A stretch of 64,000 nucleotides of DNA from Gammaproteobacteria bacterium (GCA_021325575.1 JAJPGW010000005.1:310001-374000); one strand, 5' to 3'. Numbered from the stretch's first letter, positions 34,847 to 44,552 are shown. Program-made: numbers and translations. The notes: generated by a model from the sequence alone, not told the origin.

Positions 34847-35971
34847 ACAACGCGGCTCTGCTGGACTCAGTGCATTTATTTTTTCATATAACGCTAAAAA
34901 AGGAGCTTCTGACCATAATGAATCTTCAGAAACCAACTTCGCAAGTTCATTTTGATTTTTTCCTTGCTGAAAGGCTTCTTTTAGTTTCTGTAACACTTGA
35001 ATTTTCTTGTCGCGAAATTCGGCCTCTTCCGCAGTTGGATAATATTGATTTCTAAAAGTCGATAAATGATAGTCTATTTCAATCAAAATCATTTGTTTTT
35101 GAATAACGGGCGTTAATAGACGAAATATTTTGGAAAAAATAACCAGTTCATCATCATTATTTATTTTTACAATCGCCCCTGCGTTTAGTAAAAGAGCAAT
35201 GACGCCCAAATCATCTTCGCGAAAACGATGCTGTTGCGATAATCGTTCCTTCAAAGGTGTTTTACCATATCCAGGGGCATTAACATCCGCTTTGGCATCA
35301 ATTAATAATTTTGTAGTCGGGAGGTGATTATTCCTTGCTGCTAAATGTAGCGGTCTTTCCCCAACAATCGTTTGTAACCTCCAATACCAATCATGTTGAC
35401 GATAACTCAATGATGCTTCAATATTTGCCTTTGCATCAACTAATTGTTTTACCACACCAGCACGACCATTTTCAGCCGCACAATGGATAGGCCTCGCATT
35501 ATGAATTTCTGTCGCACCTATTGAAACCTCTGCGCGATGATCCAATAGCATTCTAGTAATATCTGTAAAACCCCGACCTGATGCCAGAAAAAGCGCAGTA
35601 CGACCCCAATTGTCAGCCGCATTTATTTTGGCGCCATTGGCTAAAATTTCTTTCAGCGCTTCTTTGCTGTTAAATTCCGCGGCAACATGCAATAAGGTTC
35701 CGCCCGTTTTAGATTCTTGGTTAACATCTGCCCTCTCCGCCAATAATTTTTTTACTCCGCTAGCTTGATTAAATTTAGTTGCGCGAAGCAGTGCAATGCC
35801 TCGATTACTTATAGTTTCAGAATTCTCTTTGTTATTTTTTAGATATTGAATATTTAACCATAGCTGGAACAGCTCATAAGAAACAATCGCAAGATCGCGC
35901 ATGCAAAACAACATGAGATGAAATTTTATATCTTTAGGTAATTGATTTAATATACGATGATGACCGCGCAT
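34820..35971 (-). CDS. F-box-like/ankyrin-repeat protein with C-terminal CaaX box (AnkB-like)
   Basis: A 383-residue protein. Residues 8-42 look like an F-box: LPKDI, a hydrophobic helix, RDLAIVS and a final L-LW helix. Ankyrin repeats follow at about 56-86 (degenerate), 90-120 (GGTLLHVAAEF), 123-153 (GRTALFLASGRG), 159-188 (ARPIHCAAENGR), 204-234 (ERPLHLAARNN) and 236-270. A helical region precedes the end. The last four residues are CVIV, a CaaX prenylation signature, with another Cys seven residues from the end. This layout is that of the Legionella effector AnkB. No signal peptide. It lies 14 bp downstream of icmO on the same strand. Confidence 0.8.
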   Translation of the reverse strand: MRGHHRILNQLPKDIKFHLMLFCMRDLAIVSYELFQLWLNIQYLKNNKENSETISNRGIALLRATKFNQASGVKKLLAERADVNQESKTGGTLLHVAAEFNSKEALKEILANGAKINAADNWGRTALFLASGRGFTDITRMLLDHRAEVSIGATEIHNARPIHCAAENGRAGVVKQLVDAKANIEASLSYRQHDWYWRLQTIVGERPLHLAARNNHLPTTKLLIDAKADVNAPGYGKTPLKERLSQQHRFREDDLGVIALLLNAGAIVKINNDDELVIFSKIFRLLTPVIQKQMILIEIDYHLSTFRNQYYPTAEEAEFRDKKIQVLQKLKEAFQQGKNQNELAKLVSEDSLWSEAPFLALYEKINALSPAEPRCLPAWCVIV

Positions 35972-35984
35972 AATTTTTTTCTAA

Positions 35985-38333
35985 TTATTCTTTTTTCTCT
36001 AAACTTTGCAAATACTGATTCAATTCATTAGTCGCGCTCACAACGGCTTCCGGCTCTAAGAAAATCCCGCCAATTTCAGGCGGATAATCCGTCGCGATTA
36101 ACATGTCTTTCACAATTTCACGAGTAATATTGCTCGCTTGTGAACCGGATTTTCCGAGCACACGTTCCAGCAATTCCACACGGTCTTTGATAAATGATTT
36201 ATTCACCAGCGGCGTGCTAAAGCGTTCAACTTCCGCTTCACCAATTAATGCTTTCACATCATCGCCCAATGGCACACGATTGAAAATATTGATTCGGCCT
36301 TCAGCCATGGGTTCTTCTTCTTCGACGACTTGTTCTGCTTCACCTGCATCCGCATTTCGATTATGAAAAGCGAGTAAGGCAGAAACACCACGTTCAATGG
36401 CATTCGCTTCTTGTGTGTCATTCATCACACTTGAAACAATATTGATTTCTTCAGAGTCGTCATGATGAGCGGAAAAAGTGACTTCTTCGTTTTCAATGAT
36501 ATTCGCAAATTGTTCAATGCGATTTTCAAGATCCACCAGCATTCTCATTGCCGGCGCTTCTACTTTTAAAAAGTGATTAATGCGCATGCGCTCAACGGGA
36601 GGTGGGTTTGCAAAAAACATCCGCGCACGAATAATGCGTGATTTGAAAAAGATATGCGCCTCACCTTCACGCTGTTCTTTTAAATCCTGTAAATCGATAC
36701 GCGCGCGTTTTTCAGACGATGCACTGCGTGAATCCATGTAATTATTTAAAATACTTTGCGCATTCGTTTGGAACGAATCCACTTTGGTGACATACGATTC
36801 ACCGGCTGTTTTTGAGAAAAATTCCCAGGTTTCAACAGGATCTTCTAATTTCATACAAATTTTAATATTGGTATTTGCACCGATGGATGCCGCTTCTTCT
36901 TTCGAAACTTTTTGGAATGCCGGCAAATCTTGTCCTGCAAAAATAACAGAAAATCCCAGTGAGCGTGCTTGCGCAGGCACGACGGCAAACCCTTTTACCG
37001 CGTAATATCCATATTCATCGAGAATACACATGTAGGGCGTAATCGCAGCCGTTGGCTTGCGTGATACCACTTCTCGATAGGTACCTTCTACTGAATCACC
37101 GAGTCCGGCTGCCATCATGGATCTTAACGAAGAAACAATGACTTTACCCAAGTTAGATAATTCTTCGGGGGATTTTTCCAAGGCGGGCAACAATACCACC
37201 AAAATTCGGCGATTTAATACCACATCTTTTAAATCCACTTCAGCAAGATTGGTGCGAATGATATGACCATAAGTATCGGCTAACGAACCGAACACACGGG
37301 TCAACTGCATGGTAATAAATCCGTGTTGTTCCAAGACTTGCGAACCTTGTTTTCCTTTTTTACCGCGATCGTAACCCGGCAAGTTGATGATATAGTTTGT
37401 GATCGGTTCCATCACCGCATCAGGCGCATCCGCAAGACTCACTGGCTCTTGGTTATCGCGAATAAACATTTTATCCATCGCAATCGCTTCAAGACGCGGC
37501 AATTCAAAATAATTACGGATGGTATTAGCATCCAGCAAAATTTTTCCTTTATCGCGCATGAACACTAAAATTTTCATGAGCGCTTCGACAAACACCATCG
37601 CACGGCCTTTCCACATATCACCGTCTGCGCTTTGCGTAGAAGAATCCATTAAACTAATCACTAATTGCGACAACATACTGGATGAACCATTACAAAATGG
37701 ATTCATGGTGTTCGATAAACGTCTTTCCTGCGCACCGACCACATCGCGCGCGCCAGTCATGAAATTGATGAGTAACAAATCATCTTCCCGTCCCATATAC
37801 CGAACCATGGAAAAGAGTTGGGCGAATACCGTGTTATCACCTTTACCATCGACATAAAGAAAACCGCTGCCTTGTATTAATGCGTTAAATGCAAGGGAGA
37901 TCAATGCTTGCGTTTTACCACTACCGGTTGAACCAAAAATTAGAACGTGTGTACGCATATCTTCATTGTTAAACCACAGTTCTTCTTCGGTCAGTCTGCG
38001 ATTGCCAAAAAAACAGATGCCTCTTGCCTTGCGCGGTTTTTTACTGCCCGGAGCGGGATCATTGTAATCGAGTGCATTGGAACGCTGTGGCAGACGAAAT
38101 GGTAATTTTGAAACGCGCGTATAAGCGTAGATAAAAACACCGATTCCCCCTAGGGTGATCACTTCAGTCAACGGCGTGAAAAAAAATGCGCATAAAGCAA
38201 AACCCACCAGCGTCACCGCGCTATTCACGGGATCTTTAAAAAAATCCACAATGCGCATCGTGAGCGTGCGAGTATCTCGCAGTAGTAACTGCGGCGGAAG
38301 CTCATGATGTTCTTCTAGCCCGCGCTGATGCAT
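35985..38333 (-). CDS. icmO: Dot/Icm coupling ATPase IcmO (DotL)
   Basis: The type IV coupling protein that gathers substrates. The 782 residues match Legionella DotL. Two membrane segments occupy about 35-80; Walker A GSTGSGKTQ is near residue 134 and Walker B MCILDEYGYY near 440, followed by the AGQDLPAFQ loop. The C-terminal 190 residues are the part that in Legionella binds DotN, IcmS, IcmW and LvgA. The start is next to the icmP stop. In the standard cluster icmN follows; here 12 kb of accessory genes intervene. Confidence 0.95.
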   Translation of the reverse strand: MHQRGLEEHHELPPQLLLRDTRTLTMRIVDFFKDPVNSAVTLVGFALCAFFFTPLTEVITLGGIGVFIYAYTRVSKLPFRLPQRSNALDYNDPAPGSKKPRKARGICFFGNRRLTEEELWFNNEDMRTHVLIFGSTGSGKTQALISLAFNALIQGSGFLYVDGKGDNTVFAQLFSMVRYMGREDDLLLINFMTGARDVVGAQERRLSNTMNPFCNGSSSMLSQLVISLMDSSTQSADGDMWKGRAMVFVEALMKILVFMRDKGKILLDANTIRNYFELPRLEAIAMDKMFIRDNQEPVSLADAPDAVMEPITNYIINLPGYDRGKKGKQGSQVLEQHGFITMQLTRVFGSLADTYGHIIRTNLAEVDLKDVVLNRRILVVLLPALEKSPEELSNLGKVIVSSLRSMMAAGLGDSVEGTYREVVSRKPTAAITPYMCILDEYGYYAVKGFAVVPAQARSLGFSVIFAGQDLPAFQKVSKEEAASIGANTNIKICMKLEDPVETWEFFSKTAGESYVTKVDSFQTNAQSILNNYMDSRSASSEKRARIDLQDLKEQREGEAHIFFKSRIIRARMFFANPPPVERMRINHFLKVEAPAMRMLVDLENRIEQFANIIENEEVTFSAHHDDSEEINIVSSVMNDTQEANAIERGVSALLAFHNRNADAGEAEQVVEEEEPMAEGRINIFNRVPLGDDVKALIGEAEVERFSTPLVNKSFIKDRVELLERVLGKSGSQASNITREIVKDMLIATDYPPEIGGIFLEPEAVVSATNELNQYLQSLEKKE

Positions 38334-38334
38334 A

Positions 38335-39462
38335 CTACTTTTCCTCTTCTTCGTCTGGCTTGTAAATAATTTCTTTCAGAGCCAGCTCTAATGCATTCGT
38401 TGCTTCTTCGACCATGGGCACTAATAATTTTCGACCGATTTCTTTTTCCGCTTTCCAGTGAGCAAAAGGACCTGCAACCTCTACAAACGGCGTTTGACGC
38501 CCAATCGAATTCATCATGTACCAAAAACGACGATCCAGTGGTTTTAACCAGAGAAAATCCGCGGAAGCTTGTACGCCATCTTCACGCGCCGCTTCCAACA
38601 TCGATGCCATGACAGTTAATACATAAGCATGTGACTGAATAATTTTCTGAACGCCTTTGCTTTTTTCATGTTTTGACAGTAATTCATCGACACCCGTAAA
38701 ATCCAATTTTTCACGCGAAGATGCGCTGATTTTTTTTATTAATTCTTGAGCAGGTTTAGTATCTCCATTATAACGCGCGGCAAATATAGCAAATAATGCT
38801 TTGATATGCGGCGGTAATTTAGAAACTCCACGCCAAGCCGGCCCAAGTTGCAGTGCGAAAATTTTGTTGGCTTCACCCCGTTTTAAAGTCACTTCGACAC
38901 GATTCCATTCTTTTCGAGATAAACCTTCTTGGGGACCGGAACGACGTTCTTCCAGCAATTTTAACCGTTTACAAAATTGCATAGGCGTCATCGCCATCGC
39001 CCAGGGACCTTTATCGAGATCCGCTTTAATTAAATCCAATCCGACAACGGGTGTGATCTGTGGCCAATTATTTTTTTCAAGTTCCACAAGATCTTTCATG
39101 GTATAGGTTCGTTTAAAAACGCGTGCGGTATTGCCAAAATAGACCACAAAAGCTAGCGCAAAAAGAATCAGAACAAACGGAATCCTGAGATAATTTCCAA
39201 CAGCTTCACCTACTTTGACAACATCAGTAAACGTGAAAGTATTGGGATCTTGATTAACAATGGCCGTTTGCACATCTTGCAACCCACTAGTAAAAATACT
39301 AATGAATTTAATTTCGACTAACTTGATCGAAAAATAAAACGAGATAATTTGTTTTTTGAATGCAAACCATAGAAATCCAGCTGTTGCAAACGATGCGGCA
39401 ACCACCCATAAAAGTGCCGAGGAATTATCGGATTGTCCTGACTGTTGGGGAGCCCCAGGCAT
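38335..39462 (-). CDS. icmP: Dot/Icm coupling-complex subunit IcmP (DotM)
   Basis: A 375-residue inner-membrane protein, the length of DotM. It has a short N-terminal tail, membrane segments near residues 17-35 and 90-112, and a cytoplasmic domain from about 150. That domain includes the basic segment CKRLKLLEERRSG, similar to the patch through which Legionella DotM recognises acidic Glu-rich signals. It forms the coupling complex with DotL and DotN. TTGAGGAT precedes the ATG. The 45-bp gap from dksA includes the palindrome CTATAATAATATTATATAG, which also supplies possible -10 boxes. Confidence 0.94.
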   Translation of the reverse strand: MPGAPQQSGQSDNSSALLWVVAASFATAGFLWFAFKKQIISFYFSIKLVEIKFISIFTSGLQDVQTAIVNQDPNTFTFTDVVKVGEAVGNYLRIPFVLILFALAFVVYFGNTARVFKRTYTMKDLVELEKNNWPQITPVVGLDLIKADLDKGPWAMAMTPMQFCKRLKLLEERRSGPQEGLSRKEWNRVEVTLKRGEANKIFALQLGPAWRGVSKLPPHIKALFAIFAARYNGDTKPAQELIKKISASSREKLDFTGVDELLSKHEKSKGVQKIIQSHAYVLTVMASMLEAAREDGVQASADFLWLKPLDRRFWYMMNSIGRQTPFVEVAGPFAHWKAEKEIGRKLLVPMVEEATNALELALKEIIYKPDEEEEK

Positions 39463-39506
39463 GTTAACATCCTCAATCTATATAATATTATTATAGATGA
39501 GTTTGC

Positions 39507-39947
39507 TCACCCCTGCTGCTTTTCCTTGATCTCATCAAGGGTTTTACAGTCAATACAAAGAGTTGCAGTAGGACGGGCTTCAAGACGTCTGAGGCCAATT
39601 TCCACGCCGCAAACTTCGCAATAGCCGTATTCTTTGTCGGTTAATAATTGCAGGGATTCTTCGATTTTTTTCAGGAGCTTGCGTTCGCGGTCGCGCGCAC
39701 GTAATTCCAGGCGGAATTCTTCTTCTTGGCTTGCACGGTCGTTAGGGTCAGGATAGTTAATCGCATCGTCTTTCATGTGGGTCACGGTACGATCCGCTTC
39801 TTCCATGATTTGCTTACGCAATAGCGTGAGAATTTTTGTAAAATGATCACGCATCTTAGCGCTCATATACTCCTCACTTTTTTTCATTTTATAAGGAGCT
39901 ATCCCTAAGACTTCTAAACTGGGCTCTAAAATATCTTTCGTCGCCAT
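39507..39947 (-). CDS. dksA: RNA polymerase-binding regulator DksA
   Basis: Binds the RNA polymerase secondary channel with ppGpp to change transcription. The ATG at 39947 has AGGAGAG upstream and gives 146 residues; the longer frame to 40043 runs into prmC. A coiled coil with the Asp pair in YPDPNDRASQ at its tip is followed by the zinc finger CEVCG...CIDCK. It is 10 bp after prmC and 45 bp before icmP. In Legionella DksA and ppGpp drive the switch to the transmissive phase; its location here is suggestive only. Confidence 0.95.
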   Translation of the reverse strand: MATKDILEPSLEVLGIAPYKMKKSEEYMSAKMRDHFTKILTLLRKQIMEEADRTVTHMKDDAINYPDPNDRASQEEEFRLELRARDRERKLLKKIEESLQLLTDKEYGYCEVCGVEIGLRRLEARPTATLCIDCKTLDEIKEKQQG

Positions 39948-39957
39948 GTGCGCTCTC

Positions 39958-40803
39958 CTAACCTTGATATGTGCCAATTGTAACACGGTCCAGACTTGCA
40001 AGATCCTGAAACGTATTGATACTAGTATAGCCTGCTTTTTCAAAAATGCTTACCACTTCTTTTCGTTGATTAAACCCATGTTCGACCAATAAAAATCCAG
40101 GGGTTTTTAAGAAATTTTTTGCAGTAGAAATAATCGCTTTTAAATCCTGTAACCCGCTATCGGCTGAAATCAAAGCCGATAAAGGCTCAAACCGTTTTAC
40201 GTTAGGACTGAAATCTGGATCATTTTCTGCGATATAAGGCGGGTTACTGACAATGGCATCGAATTTAAGCGCAGGCAGTCCTTCGCACCAATTGCCCTGA
40301 TGAAAAATAATGTTGTTGAGATGATGATGCCTCGCATTGCGTCCGGCGATTTTGATCGCTGCCGGATGAATATCAACCGCATGCAAGATCCAATCCGGTT
40401 TTTCTTTTGCGAGCGCCAAGGCAATTGCGCCCGATCCTGTTCCAAGATCCGCGATTAGCGCATTTTTAGGTAAAGGTAATTTTAACATTTCCTCGACTAA
40501 AACTTCCGTTTCTGGACGTGGAATCAAAACATCGGGATTGACTTCCAGATCGAGTGACCAAAATTCTTTGTGACCCGTTAAATAAGCAATGGGTTCACCT
40601 TGTTGACGTTTATTGATGAGTAAAAAAAAATGTTCGAGCTGATCGGATGTTATTTCTCTTTCTGAAAAAATATATAACTGGCTGCGATCATATTTTAAAA
40701 CATGCGCTAATAACACTTCCGCCTCGAGCAATGGGACATCCGTCACAGCGGATAAATATAATGCGCCTTGTTTTAATGCATCAGAAATGGTTTCTGCGTT
40801 CAT
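39958..40803 (-). CDS. prmC: Release factor glutamine methyltransferase
   Basis: Methylates the GGQ glutamine of peptide release factors. The 281 residues have an N-terminal helical domain, [16 protein letters not shown] (SAM binding) and the catalytic VSNPPYI. The start overlaps the prfA stop by 4 bp (ATGA), and its substrate RF1 is encoded immediately upstream, which is the classical arrangement. Confidence 0.96.
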   Translation of the reverse strand: MNAETISDALKQGALYLSAVTDVPLLEAEVLLAHVLKYDRSQLYIFSEREITSDQLEHFFLLINKRQQGEPIAYLTGHKEFWSLDLEVNPDVLIPRPETEVLVEEMLKLPLPKNALIADLGTGSGAIALALAKEKPDWILHAVDIHPAAIKIAGRNARHHHLNNIIFHQGNWCEGLPALKFDAIVSNPPYIAENDPDFSPNVKRFEPLSALISADSGLQDLKAIISTAKNFLKTPGFLLVEHGFNQRKEVVSIFEKAGYTSINTFQDLASLDRVTIGTYQG

Positions 40804-41882
40804 TCGCCTAATTCAGCCAGTAAGTCTGCCTGATGTTCATGAATGAGTGCGCTCACTACGGGTTCCAGATCGCCTTCCATGATGTCAGGTAATTTATACA
40901 GTGTGAGATTGATGCGATGATCTGTCAATCGTCCTTGTGGAAAATTATACGTGCGGATGCGCTCCGAACGATCGCCGGTTCCCACTAAATTGCGGCGTTT
41001 TTCAGCTTGTTCATGATGTTGTTTACTTTGTTCTGCTTGAAGCAATCTTGATTTCAATAACGACATCGCTTTCGCGCGATTTTTGTGTTGCGAGCGTTCA
41101 TCCTGACATTCAACCACGGTGCCTGTTGGAATGTGCGTGATACGAATCGCGGAATCGGTTTTTTGTACATGCTGACCACCTGCGCCGGATGCACGAAATG
41201 TATCGATGCGCAAATCCGCAGGATTAATATCAATATCTTCGATCTCTTCAATTTCAGGCAACACAGCGACGGTACAAGTCGATGTGTGCACGCGGCCTTG
41301 TGCTTCCGTTTCGGGAACACGTTGCACGCGATGCACACCGGATTCAAATTTAAAAAGAGAATAGGCGCCCTGACCTAAAATCCGCAAAATAATTTCTTTG
41401 TAACCACCTTGTTCACTCGCGTTTGAGCTGATTAACTCAACACGAAACCCGCGAGATTCAGCATATCGCCCATACATGCGATATAAATCACCTGAAAAAA
41501 TAGCCGCTTCATCACCCCCAGCACCTGCTCGAATTTCAAGAAAAATATTGCTGTCATCATGAGGGTCTTTCGGCAGCAATAATATTTGCAATTCATTTTC
41601 AAGTTTAGGCAGTCTATCGTTTGCTACTTGCAGTTCTTCTTTTGCCAGCATTTGCAATTCAGGATCGGCTGTGTTGATTAACTCTTTGGTATCCGTAATT
41701 TCTTGTTGGGTCGATTGATATAACTTAAAAACGCGCACAATCGGTTCAAGCTGCGCATATTCTTTAGAAAAATCGCGAAAACGATTTTGATTGTTAATCA
41801 CCTCAGGATCGGACAGCATTGCGGAGAGCTCTTCGTGACGCTCGACCAGTGATTGTAATTTTTTTTGAATAGAGGGTTTCAT
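40800..41882 (-). CDS. prfA: Peptide chain release factor 1
   Basis: Recognises UAA and UAG and releases nascent chains. The 360 residues include the [10 protein letters not shown] loop with the catalytic GGQ near 230, and the tripeptide region in the middle of the protein. The ATG follows the hemA stop by three bases. Confidence 0.97.
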   Translation of the reverse strand: MKPSIQKKLQSLVERHEELSAMLSDPEVINNQNRFRDFSKEYAQLEPIVRVFKLYQSTQQEITDTKELINTADPELQMLAKEELQVANDRLPKLENELQILLLPKDPHDDSNIFLEIRAGAGGDEAAIFSGDLYRMYGRYAESRGFRVELISSNASEQGGYKEIILRILGQGAYSLFKFESGVHRVQRVPETEAQGRVHTSTCTVAVLPEIEEIEDIDINPADLRIDTFRASGAGGQHVQKTDSAIRITHIPTGTVVECQDERSQHKNRAKAMSLLKSRLLQAEQSKQHHEQAEKRRNLVGTGDRSERIRTYNFPQGRLTDHRINLTLYKLPDIMEGDLEPVVSALIHEHQADLLAELGE

Positions 41883-41885
41883 AGT

Positions 41886-43121
41886 TTATTCTGTAATCGT
41901 AAATAATTGCTGCGCCAATCGTAATAATTCCACACGACCTTCCATTCCAGCTTGACGAAGCTGCACACTCGGATGATGCAATATTTTATTAGTGAGCGCA
42001 CGGGCAAAATAAATTAACACTTCAGCGGGGTCATCCCCTCGTTCCAGCAACCGAATAGCTTTGGTCAACTCGAGATCGCTTAAATTTTCAATTTGCTTGC
42101 GATACGCTTGGATAGCAGCAGTCGCTTGATCTAGCGAATTTTGCCAGATCATAAATTCCATACTTTTTAATTTAATAATATCGTGTGCTTTTTCAGCGGC
42201 GTGTTCGCGGCCATTTAAATTTTTCTGAATAATGGATTTTAAATCATCGATTGAAAATAAATTAATATTAGATAATTCAGAAACAGCAATATCCACATCT
42301 CTTGGCACCGCCAAATCCACGATGCAAAGCGGTTGCGTCGTTAGCGCTAAACTTTTTTTAGTGATAATCGGGACTGTACTACCGGTTGCTGAAATCACCA
42401 GATCACAAATACTTAATGTTTGTGGTAATTCATCGAATGAAATCATTTTTGCAGAATTTTTTTCCGCAAGTTCTTTGATGTTTTCTACGCGACGATTAGC
42501 AATAATAATTTGTTTCACGGATTGCGTTTTTAAATATCGCAAAACAAGCTGAATCGTGTCACCCGCTCCAATTAATAAAATGGTCGCATCCGACAAAGGG
42601 TTCGCCATTTTTTGTTTTGCTAGATTGACAGCGGCTGACGCAAGCGAAACAGGACACGCACCAATTGAGGTATTGGTTCGCACTTCTTTTGCCACGGCAA
42701 AAATTTGCTGGAACAATCGATTAAACTGACCACCAATGCAGCCTGCTGCGCAACTTTCAGAGAAAGCTTCTTTCATCTGGCCTAGAACTTGCGGCTCGCC
42801 TAAGACCATCGAATCCAAACCACAGGCAACTTTCATCATGTGTTCGACTGCCGCTTGGTCACTAAAAGAATACCAGGAAGATTGAATCTCCTCCGGCAGC
42901 AATCCATGTTCACGACAAAACCAATTGAACAGCCGACCGGCATCGTCTGAATCACAATAAATTTCAGACCGATTGCAAGTCGACAACAACACCGCCTCTC
43001 GCACCCCTTCATTGATTAAATCCTGTAAATACAGGGGCAATTTTTCTGACTGAAAAATGACCTTTTCGCGAAGGGCAATAGGCGCGGTTTTATGGTTTAA
43101 GCCGCAGGCAATGATTGGCAT
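41886..43121 (-). CDS. hemA: Glutamyl-tRNA reductase
   Basis: First enzyme of C5 haem synthesis, reducing glutamyl-tRNA to glutamate-1-semialdehyde. The 411 residues have LSTCNRSEIY with the catalytic Cys near residue 50, GEPQVLGQMK, and the NADPH loop LIGAGDTIQLVLRYL. It heads the hemA-prfA-prmC-dksA series. No clear promoter or strong ribosome site was found before its ATG. Confidence 0.96.
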   Translation of the reverse strand: MPIIACGLNHKTAPIALREKVIFQSEKLPLYLQDLINEGVREAVLLSTCNRSEIYCDSDDAGRLFNWFCREHGLLPEEIQSSWYSFSDQAAVEHMMKVACGLDSMVLGEPQVLGQMKEAFSESCAAGCIGGQFNRLFQQIFAVAKEVRTNTSIGACPVSLASAAVNLAKQKMANPLSDATILLIGAGDTIQLVLRYLKTQSVKQIIIANRRVENIKELAEKNSAKMISFDELPQTLSICDLVISATGSTVPIITKKSLALTTQPLCIVDLAVPRDVDIAVSELSNINLFSIDDLKSIIQKNLNGREHAAEKAHDIIKLKSMEFMIWQNSLDQATAAIQAYRKQIENLSDLELTKAIRLLERGDDPAEVLIYFARALTNKILHHPSVQLRQAGMEGRVELLRLAQQLFTITE

Positions 43122-43181
43122 GGGTTTTTTCTGATCATTAAAGCGTGGTATTTTAAGGTAAGTTGACCAAAAAGTGTAGCG

Positions 43182-43493
43182 CTAAAATCCCGTAATCAAA
43201 AAATCCAAAGCAGCAATAATTTCATTTCGCTTGTCTTTAAATGAAGTCACTTTTTTATCTAACACAGAAAGCGGGATCCCCGAAATCTCGGACGTAGACA
43301 GGATAACCTCACAATCTTCGACCTTAAAAATAGGATTTAAATATTTTATCGGTGTCATAAGGGTTTTTTTCACCAAAGGAACCACTACCCGAGAATCCAG
43401 CGAAGACAAAAGATCCGATTGCACATCAAGCAAATAAGGAATTTCTTTTCTCGATTTGGGGCTTTTATTGATATACACATCAAATTGCGCCAT
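43182..43493 (-). CDS. ccdB: CcdB-family gyrase toxin
   Basis: A 103-residue toxin of the CcdB/MazF fold that poisons gyrase. MAQFDVYIN at the start, PYLLDVQSDLLSSLDSRVVVPL and the last residues LITGF are family-typical (CcdB ends in a W-G-I tail; here the terminal Trp is replaced, so activity is uncertain). The start codon overlaps the ccdA stop as TAATG. The pair is chromosomal, upstream of hemA on the same strand. Confidence 0.85.
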   Translation of the reverse strand: MAQFDVYINKSPKSRKEIPYLLDVQSDLLSSLDSRVVVPLVKKTLMTPIKYLNPIFKVEDCEVILSTSEISGIPLSVLDKKVTSFKDKRNEIIAALDFLITGF

Positions 43494-43735
43494 TAAAAAC
43501 GTCTCCATTCGTCACTAAATAATCCTCGTTTAGCGATAGATTGATTATATTGAGTAATCGCTTCGTTATTGTCCTTAAGCCACTGTTCTTTTATTTTTTT
43601 CTTAATTGCCTTTATTAAAGCTAACTCTAACTCTTTGGAGAGATTAATATGTAGCCCTTTCGCTTTTTTAAGCAAATCACTATTTAAACTTAAATTGGTA
43701 GGTTTTTTAACTGCATCTATATTGTATATTTTCAT
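43493..43735 (-). CDS. ccdA: CcdA-family antitoxin
   Basis: An 80-residue antitoxin with an N-terminal ribbon-helix-helix (KKPTNLSLNSDLLKKAKGL) and a C-terminal part WLKDNNEAITQYNQSIAKRG that wraps the toxin. GGAG lies six bases before the ATG at 43735. It precedes and overlaps ccdB, the standard order. Confidence 0.87.
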   Translation of the reverse strand: MKIYNIDAVKKPTNLSLNSDLLKKAKGLHINLSKELELALIKAIKKKIKEQWLKDNNEAITQYNQSIAKRGLFSDEWRRF

Positions 43736-43804
43736 GTGCATCTCCTGTGCGCATAGTCTATGCGCATATTATATCCCGTCTTTTAGAATTGTAACAATCC
43801 TTTT

Positions 43805-44455
43805 TTAACCCTTTGCATTTAATACGTTATAAACTGACGCCCGCGAAATCCCTAAAATTTCTGCGGTTTGTGAAGGCGCACCGTGCAATTGCAAAAGACC
43901 GGTTTTATCCAGCCAGTGAATTAACTCACGGCGCTGTTTCAAAGAAAGTGCGCGCGGCTGCGTATTATGTTTTGCCGCAAAATCGGCTATGCCTTGGCGT
44001 AAATCATCGGCAGAGCGCGATCGTAAAGTTTCTTTGATCGGTGCTTTTTCTTGCGTTGCTGTGAGCTGTTCTAACACGCGATTGACCGAAGAAAATAACG
44101 ATACATCTAGATTCAAGCATAACGCAGCAATGCATTGGCCCTGACTATTGCGGATACCAATCGAAGTACTTTTTGCTGGCCGTCCATCTGGAAACGCATT
44201 CACGTAATTTTGTACGACATCGGGAAAAGCAGGATCTTCAATGCGCGCCAAACCCATTTCAGTCGTAGGCTCACCGACTTTGCGGCCTGATAAAGGGCAT
44301 TCAATGGCAATAATCGCATGCTCTGGTTTCGTTAAATCATGTAAAACCACCTCACAGCTAGGCGCGAACATTTTGCCTAGCGCTTCCACTATTTTACGCG
44401 CCTCACGCAGTAATAATGCATTTTCTTGCTGAATTGAACTTTTATTAGTCTTCAT
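43805..44455 (-). CDS. YheO-like PAS/helix-turn-helix regulator
   Basis: A 216-residue regulator. The N-terminal YheO-type PAS domain (about 20-130) has EVVLHDLTKPEHAIIAIE and GIRNSQGQCIAALCLNLD. The C-terminal helix-turn-helix is TAEILGISRASVYNVLNAKG. DauR of Pseudomonas belongs to this family and controls D-arginine catabolism; ligand here is unknown. It is divergent from the micro-ORF at 44584 across a promoter region with an 18-bp direct repeat, which it may bind. Confidence 0.85.
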   Translation of the reverse strand: MKTNKSSIQQENALLLREARKIVEALGKMFAPSCEVVLHDLTKPEHAIIAIECPLSGRKVGEPTTEMGLARIEDPAFPDVVQNYVNAFPDGRPAKSTSIGIRNSQGQCIAALCLNLDVSLFSSVNRVLEQLTATQEKAPIKETLRSRSADDLRQGIADFAAKHNTQPRALSLKQRRELIHWLDKTGLLQLHGAPSQTAEILGISRASVYNVLNAKG

Positions 44456-44502
44456 AAAATCACCTATAAACCAATATCTTATAAACTATTATAACATAAC
44501 TG

Positions 44503-44531
44503 TTGACAAATTGTACATATTTAGACATAAT
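44503..44531 (+). promoter_or_regulatory. Sigma70-type promoter upstream of the 34-residue ORF
   Basis: A perfect TTGACA at 44503-44508, a 17-bp spacer and CATAAT at 44526-44531 form a strong-looking promoter, 53 bp ahead of the ATG at 44584. The -35 box lies within the first copy of an 18-bp direct repeat. Confidence 0.7.
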
Positions 44532-44552
44532 CTCATGACAAAATGTATAAAT
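44503..44552. repeat. 18-bp imperfect direct repeat, possible operator
   Basis: TTGACAAATTGTACATAT at 44503-44520 and ATGACAAAATGTATAAAT at 44535-44552 agree at 14 of 18 positions with a period of 32 bp, about three helical turns. They overlap the promoter between a YheO-like regulator and the micro-ORF, so binding by that regulator is plausible. Confidence 0.5.
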
